A DNA stretch of 64,000 nucleotides from Chaetoderma sp. LZ-2023a (GCA_034401795.1 CM067374.1:95486511-95550510); one strand, 5' to 3'; positions 1 to 12,604 are shown, counted from the stretch's first letter. The notes: generated by a model from the letters alone, not told the origin. Program-made: numbers and translations.

Positions 1-1207
1 TGCTTTGCCTTCTTTTTCATATTGTTAACTTTATTCCATTGTCTTTTGAATTTGCACCAGTCATTTTGATGTTGAGTATGTCTGGCTCTTTTCCTAAGGC
101 GGTCTCTTTGTCGGATTTCGCGCCTTAGTGCACCGTCAAACCAAGGTTTATCATCAGACCTAATGTTTATGATTCTATTTGGGATGCATTCAGTTACCAT
201 ATCAAGAAATAAAGAGTTGAATAAATCACACATTTCATGTACATTTTCACAGGTCCCAAACAGAGGTACCCATGGTGTATTGAAAATATCGTTATTCAGT
301 TTTTCAAAATTGCCTTTTTTTATAAACTCAAACTTTTGGAATTTTTATAGCAACATATGTTGCTGAATGATCATTATATTCCATATATTCCTCGCTCACA
401 CCTGACTCTACTGACTCAATGTTTCCATAAGTCAGTATTGGGTCAATAAGCGTTGCAGTCGTTTCTGTTATGCGCGTTGGCTCACTAATTAATGACTTTA
501 TATTGTATAAAGTGATAATGTTCTGGAGATTATGAACAGACGAATTTAATGTTTTCATTTAAGTCACCTATAATTATTAAGGGTAGAGGCGTGTCCACAG
601 CTCTGCCAATCGCTTTAGAAAAGTGTGTCCAATATATCTGTGGACAATCCGGTGACCGATAAAACAGACCTAGGATAAATATTATAGTTCCATAATTTAT
701 TTCTATAAGTATGTGTTCTACGTCTTCTGTTTCCAAATCAATGCGCCTTTTGTAATTAAAAATCTGTGAGACATAGATTGACAGTCCACCACCTGAATGT
801 GATCGGACCTTTCTAATTGGTCCATAATAGTTATCTAATTTAACACCATCATCAGACACTGCGTTATCCAGCTTGGTTTCCGTAAATGAAACTATGTCTT
901 AATCACAAACAAACTCTTCAATTTCCTGGATTTTATGCCGCATGCCGTCTATACTGAGATGAAATAAACTTATGGCATACACTTTTGCTGCTTCATTTGG
1001 AGGGCCAGGATTGCTTTCAATATCACCACATAATAACAGACTAAGTTTAGCAATTATAAGTAACACCATGCGTATATCTATAGCGTATAATGACAGATGA
1101 ACAGACTTAAAGGGAGCATTCTTATGGTCCATTCTTATATGACATGAACCTATTTTTATGTGAAATAGACCTATGGCAGCCATATGTTGTTGTAGATCAG
1201 TACCCAT
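1..1207 (-). pseudogene. CR1-like LINE ORF2: 2A-like peptide plus AP endonuclease, 3' part outside the window
   Basis: Minus-strand remains of a CR1-superfamily non-LTR retrotransposon. From 1207 downward there is a short leader of about 65 residues, a hydrophobic stretch ending LLLCGDIESNPGP, and then the start of an apurinic-type endonuclease that would nick the genomic target. Endonuclease landmarks are an early FTETKLD block (around 860), a GGGLSIYV block (around 780), an IIIGDLN block (around 575) and a final NDHSATY block (around 375), where SDH is the usual form. A single in-frame TAA at 899-901 separates the 2A leader from the FTETK block, and a frameshift near 550 separates the last two blocks. 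From 330 to 1 the sequence reads as the linker towards RT, with WFDGALRRKI visible. The reverse transcriptase lies beyond the left edge. Family assignment is by pattern; I cannot separate CR1 from L2-type subclades here. Confidence 0.8.
1001..1066 (-). other. 2A-like ribosome-skipping motif
   Basis: The translated minus strand reads a leucine-rich run followed by GDIESNPGP, matching the 2A consensus D-[VI]-E-x-N-P-G-P. The NPGP codons are at 1001-1012. 2A peptides make the ribosome skip the Gly-Pro bond, releasing the upstream peptide and starting the downstream protein with proline. Here this would free a leader of about 65 residues from the endonuclease/RT. 2A-like motifs have been reported at the N terminus of ORF2 in non-LTR retrotransposons of several marine invertebrates, which fits this context. 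Activity is inferred, not shown. Confidence 0.85.
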
Positions 1208-2899
1208 TAAGTTATGCGTATACCTACATAATCATTATACAGGGTCGCCATAAGGTATCTTTCATTGAACAATAATGGTTTCTTTTCATATGCATTATAT
1301 GTGATCGTTTTGATCTCTTTCAAAAGTTTGGAATTTGCACCTCTCGACAAAAACATAGAGACAGAAGTTGACTAGCATAAGAAGTAGTAGGGAAACTAAC
1401 AGATAGCTAAGGAAAAGTACTATAAATATATGAATTGATCTCTGAAGGGCATTATTAATACATTAGTCACAGTTAGTCGAAATACATATACATGTTAAAA
1501 CACAAAAGAAGTATGTACAGAGAATTATGTACAGTATAAGTGGATAGTAAAACATTTGCCGTTGTTTGGTCATTGAGAACCGGGTGTAACTTCCTAAACA
1601 TTAACGCTAGGCTAGAAAAGTAGTTGTAGCACGCCTGTGATATAATACGAACATTATCTCCGTTTCTCCAATCAGGCGAGCTAAAACAGATGTTTGAGTG
1701 ATAGGGAGTTATAATACGAACACCACTTACAGCTGTTTAATTATTTATATACACCACAGCTGTATATCTCGAGAGATACGCTAAGCCGCATCTAGACTGC
1801 ATGCGACGCTCGCGAGCGAAAGTGGCCATAACAAACACAACACACTCCCCCACCTCCCACGGAGGCGACGCTCGCGAAAGTCTTGCTCGCATCGCCTCCA
1901 AGCCATATGCTATCATTGCTACATCCACGTCGCGCGACGCACAATGCCCGATCCAGATGCGCCTCTCGAGTGGAAACGAGTTTTAAAAAGAGTATAAGTT
2001 GAATAATCAATGTACGGCACGGCACCACTGTGGGCCCTATTTCTACTGTATTTCCATGACTAAGTGACGCAGTGAAACAGCCACACGGATCACCACACGC
2101 ACGCACGTACGCACGCACACACGCACGCACGCATGCACACCACCCACACAACCCACGCCCACTCACACACCCCTCGTATTAACGTGACATAGTACAGCAG
2201 ATATGTTATGATAAAATAGAACCAGTAATAGACTTTTTTTTTTTAAATTAGTCCAAAGGTCTCAGTTTCAGGATAATTCATAACGGTAAACCGTTGAGCG
2301 CTTTTCTGAAATAAATCCAATGGGATACCGCTACTGCCACGGACAGCAAAGGGTGCGGTTCCAATAAGCTTCAAAATGCAGAAAACTGTTCTAAGTGCAA
2401 AGAATTTGTCGTGTTTGGTTCTTCGGGTCCAAAATGGTAAAAAAACATGTGAAGATCTATTTACATGTCTAATTTATAACCCCGAATATTTGCCGCCTTG
2501 AATCAATTCTTGATTTGACACCTTCGTGGGAGCACTTATATCTTATCTAGCCATGTAGCCTTATCTCCTCATCAGGAAAGGCGAAAATAGCAAAAGTTCA
2601 ATGAGGCTACTAAGTATAAAATATGCACTGTGACGCACCCCCACAAAACCTCTTTCCCCTACACCAGCCATATCCACCCCATTTTCCGAGCAACTTCTGG
2701 TTCATCTCCTCATCACGAAGGCGAAAACCGAAAGTACAATGAGGAGACTATGTATATAATATACCATTTGCAATTATTGGCACCCAAATAAACAGTTAAA
2801 AGCACGGGTGTAAACAGGAAACGTTTGCATTTACTTGCTTGGAAACTCGCTGCTCAACGAAATAGTCAATCTCCTCGTAGTTTGAAACATATGTTGCTC
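1208..2899. other. Intergenic DNA between LINE and LTR element
   Basis: No gene is supported. It holds the likely 5' UTR of the LINE (up to about 1740), an ACGC-rich microsatellite near 2092-2170, and a pair of similar segments around 2562-2625 and 2700-2762. Both members of the pair share CTCCTCATCA near one side and CAATGAGG near the other, so each can fold on itself. Confidence 0.5.
2092..2170. repeat. ACGC/ACAC microsatellite
   Basis: Short-period ACGC and ACAC repeats with interruptions. Confidence 0.8.
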
Positions 2900-2903
2900 C
2901 ATG
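2900..2903. repeat. Target-site duplication CATG (left) of giant LTR element
   Basis: CATG lies directly before the TGTAGCTC start of the left LTR. The same CATG follows the CTCTACA end of the right LTR at 23791-23794. Four-base duplications are typical of many Ty3/Gypsy-type integrations. Confidence 0.75.
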
Positions 2904-4228
2904 TGTAGCTCACCGGGTCGCTTCGGATTGTTGCAGGTTAGCTTCCGGTATCGGGGTTACGGATTCCGAACAACGCTGACCAGCGTGAAACAAAGATTGG
3001 CTCCTAAGGCCGGTGGAACTCAATCGTTCTGGTGGAGCCGTGCGACCATCACCGCTAACATTAAATTGTACAGTGTCAGCCCATGAATTTGTGTCACTGG
3101 TATGCCTGTCCATAGCAATTTCGTGATCTATGGACTTTTTGAAGGGTGACCCAAAGTAAATAAAAGTAATTAAGTATATTAAAACAAACCGTATAAGTGT
3201 GTATGATCCAATGATATTTAAATAGTACATTACATAGAGACAGCCTGATGAACCTTTAAATGTGGAGTCACCGGAGGTACCACACAGACTCACAGGTCCG
3301 CAGAGGTACCCCTGTAAAGGAGACTCCCGCATACGATATCACTAATTAACCTAATATAAGCTAGTATACCTCCATGCTGAAAAGGAAAAGGAAAGAAAAG
3401 AAAATCCTGAGTGGCGAGAGGTGTTTGCCTCACGCGGACATTACTTCTGATGCTGTGTCTTTGGGTGGGTAGTAGTAGCCTCACGCGGGCCACCATCACT
3501 GGATCCTTGCGAGAGGCAAGTGTCTCGCGCGGGCCTCCGTCACGGGAAATGCTGCCACCGCAGAAGCAGAGGGACAGAGAGGGCCAAAAAGGGGCCACTC
3601 TGTATTCAACCTAAAGTGCTGTAAAGAAAAGACCATCCTAGTGAAACTATAACTAAAATGTTGCGTGCTATTTTACGTGAAGACGAGACAAGCGATTCCT
3701 GCAGGATTCCCAAGTCACCGTTTTATGTGGTCCAAGATGCTGAATTAGTAGGTGCCGCTTTTATTTATGCGGGCCTTTTTCTATGCCTAACCTTTCATTT
3801 AAGTTTTAGAGACACAAACTATTTTAGGCCGCAAATGGCGGGAACCCTACCTATTTTTTGATATAGTGAGCGTACATGTTACATTGCAAAACATCCGAGC
3901 TCGGTGAGAATCCGGATGCCTTGCTCAGTAACCACATAAAACATCACAGGACGATGGCTACCTTTTTACCCAGGCAGATTATTCCAATTGACCTGACGTT
4001 ACGGTGAGGATTAGAGAGATAGATATCCACCGCAAATCGCCTTCCCGCAAGGGCGTGGCCGATTCCAAAATCATGACCAGATATTTGTACAGAATTCAGT
4101 GGAGATGTGCATCTCGTCCATCATCAAATCTTATGGAGCTTAGTTATTGACCAGACATTAGGTTTATATCCAAGTTGCCCAAATATGCACTGCGGTGCGG
4201 GAGATATATCCTAACAGACATAAAGAGA

Positions 4229-4262
<34 letters not shown>

Positions 4263-6380
4263 TGTTCGCAGTGCTTCCTACATTGACAATGACACTAACT
4301 AACGAGTATTCTAATATACAGGGGAGGTGTATGTAACACTGTACCTTGGCCATCACCGCTCAGAAACCTCCAATAGTTTCCCAGGATCGGATCAGTCCGT
4401 GGTGCCGATAGGGACATCCAAACAATCAAGATGTCATAAGGCTTAGTGGAACATGAAGAGAGACAATAACTTTATAAATATGAGGACCTATAGGTATATT
4501 GGCCAATTTAACACAACCTTGCCTGTGTACGGGGCTAGATGACCGTACCGACCGGAAAAGAGGTGTACACTATGTGTCTCCTAACGAAGAAATTGTCTCT
4601 AATCATATTAAACCTATCCTATCGAGCTGAATAGAAAGGTTTAGTCAGTAGCATGCCGGGCTAAACAGAGTTAGTAGCACGGACAGCGACATTAGTGAAA
4701 CATGATGGTGGCGGGGAAAATGATGCATATATAAATGTTGCTGCCTAAGATTTCTTAAATGCGCTGCGGTCCTAAGTTTTCTATAAATAAACAAAACATA
4801 TCAACTGATGGCTATTTGCCATATACCTAACTAACCAAACACAGAACAGTGACAGTATGTGAATTGATTAGAATAGTAACAATACAGGTTGATAGACCTA
4901 ATATAGTAAATAAGGATAACTATAGACAGTAATAATTAAGAACTTATAAATTGCGGTCCTAAGACCGGGAAGGTGCCTGTTAGTCATCGGTACCTTTTGC
5001 AGAGGAAAATACGGTAATTAAAGAATAATTAAACGAATAACTAATGAATAATTAAAGATGTAATTAAAGATATATCATGTATAGTTACTTGAATACCCAG
5101 TAGCCATTCTTAGTTGCGGGCTACTATGTTACTGAAATTGAGACGTCACTAGAACCGTGACGTGAGTCGACACGTTGTCTGGAAGCTGGATGTTGTCTCC
5201 GCATGCCGATGCTCCGCAAGACAGAGTTCCTGTATGTTGTTCCAGGACGGCAGTGGTACGACTTCAGGACAGTATGACAAAGTTATAAGTAAAGTCTACT
5301 GAATAACTAGTAAGTTCTACACAATAATGTGGTAGATATGAACGTTCCCGTCATAACACGGTGAGTTGTAAAGTTAAGACAACCCATTAACAGAGAGAGT
5401 TATTGATACAGTTGTAATTAAGATATCCTTATTTAAGCTTAACGGTGCGGGGTACGTCAAATAGCTCTTGTGGCGCACTGAGCAAAGTTTGCTTGACTGC
5501 GGTCAAAACGTTAAACTATCCCACACGACATGCAGTGTGGTGGTTGAATATCAACTTTTCGGCGTGGCTGGCAGATCCGGTGAGTTATCCACCGAGGAAC
5601 ATCGCTGGCTCTACGTCATGTAGAATTACATAACTGGACCTTAAGGGTCCAACGTTAAATAGTTCCTATTCCGTTATTAATTAAACAAGAACAGATTACA
5701 CTATGATGATCTAATTCACGGTGCGGTGGCCTGAAAACTGTTGTGGGCCGAGCTGAACTGGAGGTTGTGACGTACCGAGATGATGCTGAATTCCGTCTTC
5801 GGTGCTCCATTATTCAGTCAGTGTCCCGTGCTTGGGCAGCCCCTGACTGGTCGGCCCCCCGGCCGACGACACTCTCGATTTGATGAAGTCATCCCCTTTT
5901 ATACTCTCTGCAAGGTCAGAACCTGGCAGCTTCAACCAATGAGAATTTAGCTGAACTAGCCAATCAGAGTGCTGGAAATCCGTGACGTATACACATCTAT
6001 CTAAATATTATGATAGACATAGATGTGTAGATGATGTAGTATGTCACGTGTGCGCAAATCACTGATTATTTAGCTATACATATATATGCGATTGCGACGT
6101 TACAGAAACGTTTTGAGAATAATTTAACAGAGGAAAACGGCGATAACTCAGTCATTTCATTGTGTTGTTTACTGTGCAGAACACAGGAGTCCGCAGTGCT
6201 CATTTCAGTGTAAGACACACCTGGGCAAACACGTTGCGCAGCTGTGTAGGATAACCGTGGTCATCCTGGGGACGGGATTCAATTGAAAGAACATATATAA
6301 TAAGAAGAAAAGAATATCAAAAACAAGATAATAAAATGAGAAACGTTCCATTCCTCGCATCACTCCAGAATCCTGCTACA
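2904..6380 (-). repeat. Left LTR (3' LTR in coding sense), about 3.5 kb
   Basis: The outer edge at 2904 is firm (TGTAGCTC after CATG). The segment 2904-3093 matches 16431-16616 and 4408-6145 matches the two halves of the right LTR. The reverse complement of nearly all of it matches the solo LTR at 54918-58546. The inner edge is uncertain. I place it at GCTACA (6375-6380) because the solo LTR also ends in GATCCGCGCTACA in this orientation and because the length then agrees (3.5 against 3.6 kb). A TATA box on the minus strand lies at 5896-5903. An AAT microsatellite (4231-4262) and imperfect repeats of a CTCACGCGG/GCGAGAGG motif (3410-3560) lie inside it. Confidence 0.7.
5896..5903 (-). promoter_or_regulatory. 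TATA box in left LTR
   Basis: The minus strand reads TATAAAAG. The same motif sits in the same place in the right LTR (23208-23215) and in the solo LTR (55520-55527), so it is conserved among the copies. It marks the U3/R side and puts transcription start roughly 25-35 bases downstream, leaving a very long R-U5 of nearly 3 kb. Confidence 0.7.
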
Positions 6381-7139
6381 TCCCTGGCAGTAGTGTCCGC
6401 AAATGTTTGGTGCACCGCATCTTTGTTCCGCGGCTGGTGGTGGCTGCGCGTGGTGGATGTTCTTGGACTGCCGAAATTTCCCTATCTTGTGATGGCTGTC
6501 TCGAATTGTCTGTTGTTAGATTAGTTAAGTTTTTACGTAAAATCACAGTGGCGGTACTAATGATTGTGGCAAAACATGTGGCTGGTGATGGTGCGGTGGC
6601 TGTTGCTGATGTGGAGGTGGCTGCTGATGTGACTGACGTCATGATGGCTGGTGATGGTGCGGTGATGGTGCCGAGTGGTGTTCACAGAGGAGACGAAGCT
6701 GTGGTAGTAATATGGAGAAGCTTCCGCATCTTTGCGGCCTTCAGAAGATGACTAGCGGTGACACGTGGAACTGGGTTGATCTGCTGAGTGTGGGCGATTC
6801 TCCTCTTCCCCGAATACAGATGGTCAGACGTGGTGCTCTTGCTGGATCCTGTGGTCGGTGATGCTGGGGCGTTGTCGGGATGATGACGGTGGTGCTGCTG
6901 ATGCCAGTGGCTGTTGCGCGTTGGTCCCCTTCATCTATCATCAAATCACCTGGAGACGGTGACTGAGGGTAGTTCATGTCTGGTGGTGATGTGATTACCT
7001 GGATTGGATTGCCGATAGTGGTGGCTGCTGAGGATGCTGGTGACCTGCGGTGTTGCTGACGATGGGGTACTGCTGATGATACTGAGGCTGTGGTGATGGA
7101 TGCTGGTGACTCGTGGTGTGCTGTTGCTGCCGGTCTAGA

Positions 7140-7322
7140 TCATGCAGGCGACGTTGGTGCCTGGCTTGCACTGGATACCGGACGGGCTGCTGCTGATGAT
7201 GGTGTGGTGATGGTGGCTAAATGTCCGAGAGCGTGGCGTGCAATAGAGACGGTGGCAGTGGTGATGAGATGGTGCCTTGTAGCAATGGCCTGACGTCGTG
7301 TGGTGTTCTTTGTTCGCGCCAT
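7140..7322 (-). CDS. Short ORF with histone H3-tail-like N terminus, function unknown
   Basis: A 60-residue minus-strand ORF in the post-pol region of the LTR element. It begins MARTKNTTRRQA, close to the histone H3 N-terminal tail (MARTKQTARKS). The ATG is in a good Kozak context (A at -3, G at +4). After residue 12 the similarity ends and the rest is Thr/Ala/His-rich low complexity. This could be a decayed accessory protein with a tail mimic or a chance match in biased sequence. Coding status is doubtful because neighbouring frames are broken. Confidence 0.25.
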   Translation of the reverse strand: MARTKNTTRRQAIATRHHLITTATVSIARHALGHLATITTPSSAAARPVSSASQAPTSPA

Positions 7323-8869
7323 GCTTTCTGTCGGGAGTACTATAACTGGTAGTTATCGCTGTTTGAACTTATCTGCTAACACTACCGGATCTTCACTTTC
7401 TTCTCGCACGATTAAAGTCACTTTTAAGACACGATGTTTGTACTGTAATGCATTGCAGAAAACAAGTACTGGCAACTAGCACAGAACATGCGCTGAAGCA
7501 AATGGTCCTGATTGTGTGCAGTTTTCTATCTGAATTTCGTGTGAAGGTGCGGCCACCCTGTTGTCCATCAGGCCGAAGAATGCCGCAGGAAAACCTCTCC
7601 GCACGTACTGGTGATGTAGACTCTTCAGAGGCTGAGAGAGCCAAATCTTTCTCGAGTGACATGCTGTTCCCACATAGTAACGTTGCGGGTTATCTAACCT
7701 ATACTTAATAATCTAACACTTTTTAATTAATACATTCCAAGCCTAATATAATAATAAAGAAATAATAAGATTTGAGCAGAATTTCGTTGAGACAGGAAAG
7801 TAGCCTAGTGCTGTGATCTTCCCTAGTGTCCAATTGATCGGGAAGACGAAGTTTCACAGTACGCATCTCCTTTTTATACAGATTAGTGACGTCACAGGAG
7901 GGCGGATGACCACACCAGAAACTTTATGGGTGATTTGGTCACGCCCTATATGGATAGTTTTGATTCTTATTTTCCCGTAGTCACATAAATTTTTCCTCCC
8001 GTACACAGGGGTTTTTTTAAATTATAATGAGATTGGCTGATAAACTGTGTCTTCATTCTGCTTGAAATATAAGTTTCTGATCAACGTAAAACTAGGAACT
8101 ACTTATTCCTGTGGAAGCTCATTTTTTAATTAGGGTGAGTCGATTTTTCAGATTGGATGCTTATAAACTCGCCTCTTCTAATTTCAGGCTGGAGCGCCTG
8201 ATGGGGTATGTGGGAGCCTGGTGACGTCAGCGGTAATTACCCCGACTCACCCTCGCCACTTCTCCATCACGTGGTGGTAGTAGTGTATTTGGGCGGCTCA
8301 TTTGTTTAAAGTGCTTAATACAATTTAGTGAAAAGTGCAGTAAAAGTCACGTGGCTCTTGAAAACACGTGGTTGATCGGAGACTTAGATGCTGTTTATGG
8401 CAATGGCCGAAATAATACTGCTGATGTATATTCTTTGTAGATATGAGAAATGGAAATATATGTTCTATCATGAATCTTTTATGAAATAATGTCCATTTAT
8501 TGCGCGAGTTCTTATACATGCGTCTTCTGTTTGGCTGTAATAGGTAGTCCTCAGCGTGTGTTGATTATGGTCGGGAACGCAGGTAAGAGAATCTTTGAAA
8601 TTCTCTTTGTAATTATACTGTTAGATTTTTTATGCTGCTTTATTGGCCCATGGGCTAATGATCTGTATACACGATAGAGCAGTTTTGTTCTTAATCAAAA
8701 ATATAACAATAAAGCTGTAGGTAATTTGATGTGTGGTTTAAACAGGTCTGTTCATGCGGTGCATCAAAGTTACTGACCCCGCCAAGATAGCTGTGTTTTC
8801 CGAGTGGGTGGGCTGCCAAGCATTCTCCTTGGTGGGTAGAACTAACCTCATCCCTACCTAGACCAGACA

Positions 8870-9019
<150 letters not shown>

Positions 9020-10506
9020 CACTACAACTCGGAAATATGAGTGTCACAATGTTTACAATTACATTGCCGTCGTATGGAGATTGTGAATACAGTCAACCTG
9101 TGTTTCTGACATGTTGGTGATTTTGATTATTTCCCTGTGGATGTTACTTGTGCTGTGGTGAGAATGTGACATTTTTATTACTGCTGGGTGCCGGGGTGCG
9201 GTGGTGCTGTGTCAACTTTATCGAACCTGCTGGTATTTCACTCTGTAATGGCCGAGTCTGTGGGCGGGACAGAGTTACTTTTGAGCGTAGATGACCTGAA
9301 GGATGCTGTCGTACCTTTGATCAATCCATTATCGAATTCAACTTTTCGGTAGCAAAATCCTACTCGTGACTGACGGCATAGCGGGAATCTTACTCTCTTA
9401 ATAATATTGACTGTTATTACATGTGAATGAGGTGTAGTAACGTTAGCTGTTTCTGTACGACGTGTCCGGAAGGGATAGGGGGGTTGGTGGACAGTTCTCC
9501 CATAGCGCATACTGTAGATGGTTTTGGTGCATTCCTTCTATCAGCAGGATCAGTTCTCCTGTGACCGGATAAGAAGGTATGTGCGGGAGAAATGTTGGCT
9601 GGTGTTGTTGACAATAGTGAACTGTTGTAGGGAATTCCGGTCTGCTGTATGACGCTAATGTTTATGCACGGTGGGCGTATTCCAGTTTTCCACGCTGGTG
9701 AATGCCAAGTCTGTTGTTATTGTGGTCAGTCGGGTTTGCGGGAGAGAATATTTCTCCAGCATCTTGTGCGGAGGGATGTGTTGTGGAAATTTTATGTCTC
9801 TAGCAGTGCTTAATTAAAACCGTTAGGTGCTGCTAAACGGTGTTGTTCTGGTGATGATTGTCTCTGTTATGCTGAGTATAACCGGGTATGTGTGTGATGT
9901 GTGCGCAATGATGAACTGCCGTATCCAGTCATGAAGGAAAGTGTGTTTTGTATGCAATTGATGTCCTGACTGCTCACAGGGGAGTATGGTGGGCCTTATG
10001 GAGAGGGTGGCCCTTGGACGGGGTGATGTGGTCATCTCCCATTACATGACGGTTGGTGCCTCATCGTAGTTTTTAGACACCAGGAAAAGAGTCTGCTGAA
10101 CAGGCTGCTTCCCTGCCCACCACGGGGGTTATTGTTGGTCTGTGCAGTGCGGGATGCCACCACCTCTGTAGCAGCAGTCTCTCTCATATCTGAAGATTGA
10201 CGGTCAACAGACGACGAGTGGCGTGTGAAATGGACTGGGCTGGTGATGTCCAAACTTGGTGTATAGATGAGGGATGCGAATTGGAGTGGTGGTTTTGGTG
10301 TGACGAGGGACAATGGTGTCACTTGGGAGGGCCGTGGTTTCGCAGTCTTGGGGCGTGATCGGGTACACCTTGTTGTACAGTTCTGAGGTTCTAGACACAC
10401 CAAGGCTTCATCCAGCCTCTTCACTTTCATGCTATTCATCACATGTTCCACCCCACAGGAAGCATGGCTTGGGTCAGCCTCGGCTTCCGCTTGTGGTAAC
10501 TCTATA

Positions 10507-10519
10507 TTGGGGGGGGGGG
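10507..10519. repeat. Poly-G run
   Basis: About 13 consecutive G on the + strand (poly-C in coding sense). Length is prone to sequencing and replication error and could shift frames in the region after integrase. Confidence 0.8.
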
Positions 10520-10629
10520 GTATAGCATGAAGTGGGTGTGAGTGGGAAGGGCTCAGTGGAACAATTCTTCCATCTGGCTCAGTTGACAGTACAAACGAGA
10601 ATTTCTTCAAATACGGCTTCCCAGATCGA

Positions 10630-11313
10630 CTAGACCCGTGTTGAGGAGAGGGCGAGTACGTATCTTGTCATCGTCCTCAGCGTACGTATCTTGTCATCGT
10701 CCTCAGCATTAGCTGCTTGTTCACTTGTGTTCTGGCTTGGTAGAAGACGGGATGAACTGGCACCGTGGTGCTCTGTGCTAATCCTGGGAACACTACTTTC
10801 CATAGAAATTTCTGTCTGGGTACCGGCGTCACGAGAATCGTCCAACGCGAGCTCTGGTGCTGGGTCATGACTGACACATGGTTTAAGTCGATCGAAATGG
10901 ATGACTGAGGTCAGGCCATCCAAAGTACGGACACGGTTGTTCACGTCCGACGTCTCACCTACTACCACACAGGGGCCTTTCCACTGGTAACTCAGTTTAC
11001 TTGGCACATTAGCAGATCGTCATAAGTCGTGTACCCATACCATCTATCCTGCTTCATACAGGTTTCCATGCACCCTCTGGTCGTGCCATGTCCTTTGCCG
11101 CCAGTGTGCAGTGGATAAGTTTTCTCTCACCAACTCATGGGCCTGTTCTATCCGCTGCTGCAAGAGTTCAACATAGAGAGATGGTGAATCTTTCTCTCCT
11201 GGTATTCGGGGCATAGCTAGATCCAGTGGTAAGGCTAATTCATGGCCTAACATTAACTGAGCAGGGGTATAACCCATGCTGGAATGTACTGAAGTGCGGT
11301 AAGACATGAGCAC
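10630..11313 (-). pseudogene. Integrase C-terminal part (LTR element)
   Basis: Minus-strand continuation of integrase after the catalytic core. At 11313-11044 the frame contains SYRTSVHSSMGYTPAQLMLG, the usual post-core helix of Ty3/Gypsy integrases, followed by a coiled region. At 11007-10630 another frame contains LSYQWKGPCVVVGE and VIHFDRLKPC, the GPF/Y-like module that closes many Gypsy integrases. A frameshift lies between the two at about 11010-11044. After RLKPC comes an acidic Ser-rich tail with an imperfect duplication of about 27 bp on the DNA level at 10655-10709. Confidence 0.75.
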
Positions 11314-11322
11314 ATATGGGAG

Positions 11323-11694
11323 TTATAAATCCCACTCTCTACAGTCAAGGCATGTTTCTTTAGTAAGCATCTCTGCGACAGTTCGATTGAACCTCTCCAC
11401 CATTCTGTCACTGCAGGGGTGATATGGAGTCGTCCTTGTTTTGACAATGTGAAATAATTTGCAAAGCTCTGATATGAGCCGGCTTTCAAAATTACTTCCT
11501 TGATCAGAGTGTAGTTCATAAGGCGTACCAAAATGGCAGAACACATTACTTGCCAAGACCTCTGCTACTGTGGGTGCCTCTTGGTCCAGCAAAGCAAATG
11601 CTTCTACCCACTTCATGAAATAATCTTGTAATACGATGATGCACTTGTTTCCATCATCCATCGTATTCAAGGGTCTGAGCACATCAATAGCCAC
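11323..11694 (-). pseudogene. Integrase catalytic core (DDE) of the LTR element
   Basis: Encodes the strand-transfer core that would insert the cDNA into the host chromosome. The three catalytic acidic residues are visible: D in MAIDVLRPL, D in LHSDQGSNFES and E in DRMVERFNRT, with normal spacing for an rve-type core. Immediately upstream (11715-11909) another frame gives the zinc-binding domain with LHDNAGYLAMERT. The core therefore looks chemically intact, but the frame is separated from both neighbouring domains by stops or frameshifts. Confidence 0.85.
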
Positions 11695-11714
11695 TCGCTC
11701 CCACGGTGCACCAA

Positions 11715-12221
11715 CTATCTCAAATTGAAGAGGTGCATAGTGATGCTGGCCAACAGCGCGCCTTTGGCATGGGATACCTTCACACTATCGCGAATCCGGA
11801 TCCAGTGGAATCTCTGTTTGATGCATGTCACCGTTCTTTCCATAGCTAGATATCCAGCGTTATCATGTAGTTGTTGTAATATATTAGTCCGATAACTTTC
11901 CGGGATCACCAGATGGTTATTGATGTAGAGAATGTTGTTGTCAATATCACATTCTTCGTACCGCTAGTAGTAATATTTGGCCGTTGGGGATAGTGGTGCC
12001 ACAGATTCCTTGGGAGGACGTACCACCTCCTGGATCCACACGTATATATGTCGTGTATGCACGTCTGTTGCTTGTTTGTGTGCGATTTTCTCTGGATTTA
12101 ACTCTGCGCATCGCAATTCAGGGAACTCCAGAGATGTCTGTGTCGATTGTGTCATGGTTTCGACCTGTTCATGTTCATCTCCTTGCCCGATTCTGCTGAG
12201 GGCATCGGCATTCCCATGCAA
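11715..12221 (-). pseudogene. RNase H to integrase connection and integrase zinc domain
   Basis: On the minus strand, HGNADALSRI (near 12220-12190) is the hallmark that closes the RNase H/connection region in Ty3/Gypsy pol proteins. It is followed by an acidic linker and then, in the 11909-11715 frame, an HHCC-type zinc-binding segment. The two pieces are in different frames with a stop between them around 11960. Confidence 0.7.
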
Positions 12222-12280
12222 TTTGCCAGGTCAGTGAACAACGTTAAAGTTATAGGCCTGCAGGAATTCCTGCCATCTCG

Positions 12281-12604
12281 CTACCTGGCCCTCCAGATGT
12301 TTAAGACTCCTGAGCCAGCGTAGTGAGGCATGGTCTGTATGGAGTGTATGTAGGTGGCTGTACAGGAAGTGTTTTTAATATTTGATAAATGTACCAGCGC
12401 AAGTAGTTCTCGCTTCGTGGTTGCGTATCTTTTCTCTGTTTTATTTAATGTACATGAACCATAACCCAATACCTGCTCCATTCCATCCTCCATGACCTGA
12501 GACTGTACCGATAGCGTAAGCCGACGCATCAGTGTCCAAGATGAAATCGAGGTTTGGATTAGGATGAGCAAGAATTGGGGCGATGATGGAACCTTCACAC
12601 TCAC
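12281..12604 (-). pseudogene. RNase H domain of the LTR element
   Basis: Minus-strand reading frame with YGSCTLNKTEKRYATTKRE, the typical Ty3/Gypsy RNase H block that follows the first catalytic Asp. This enzyme would remove the RNA template after minus-strand synthesis. The first part of the domain around 12560 reads poorly in this frame (SISSWTLMRR where a DASD-like block is expected), showing a frameshift inside the domain. Confidence 0.7.
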
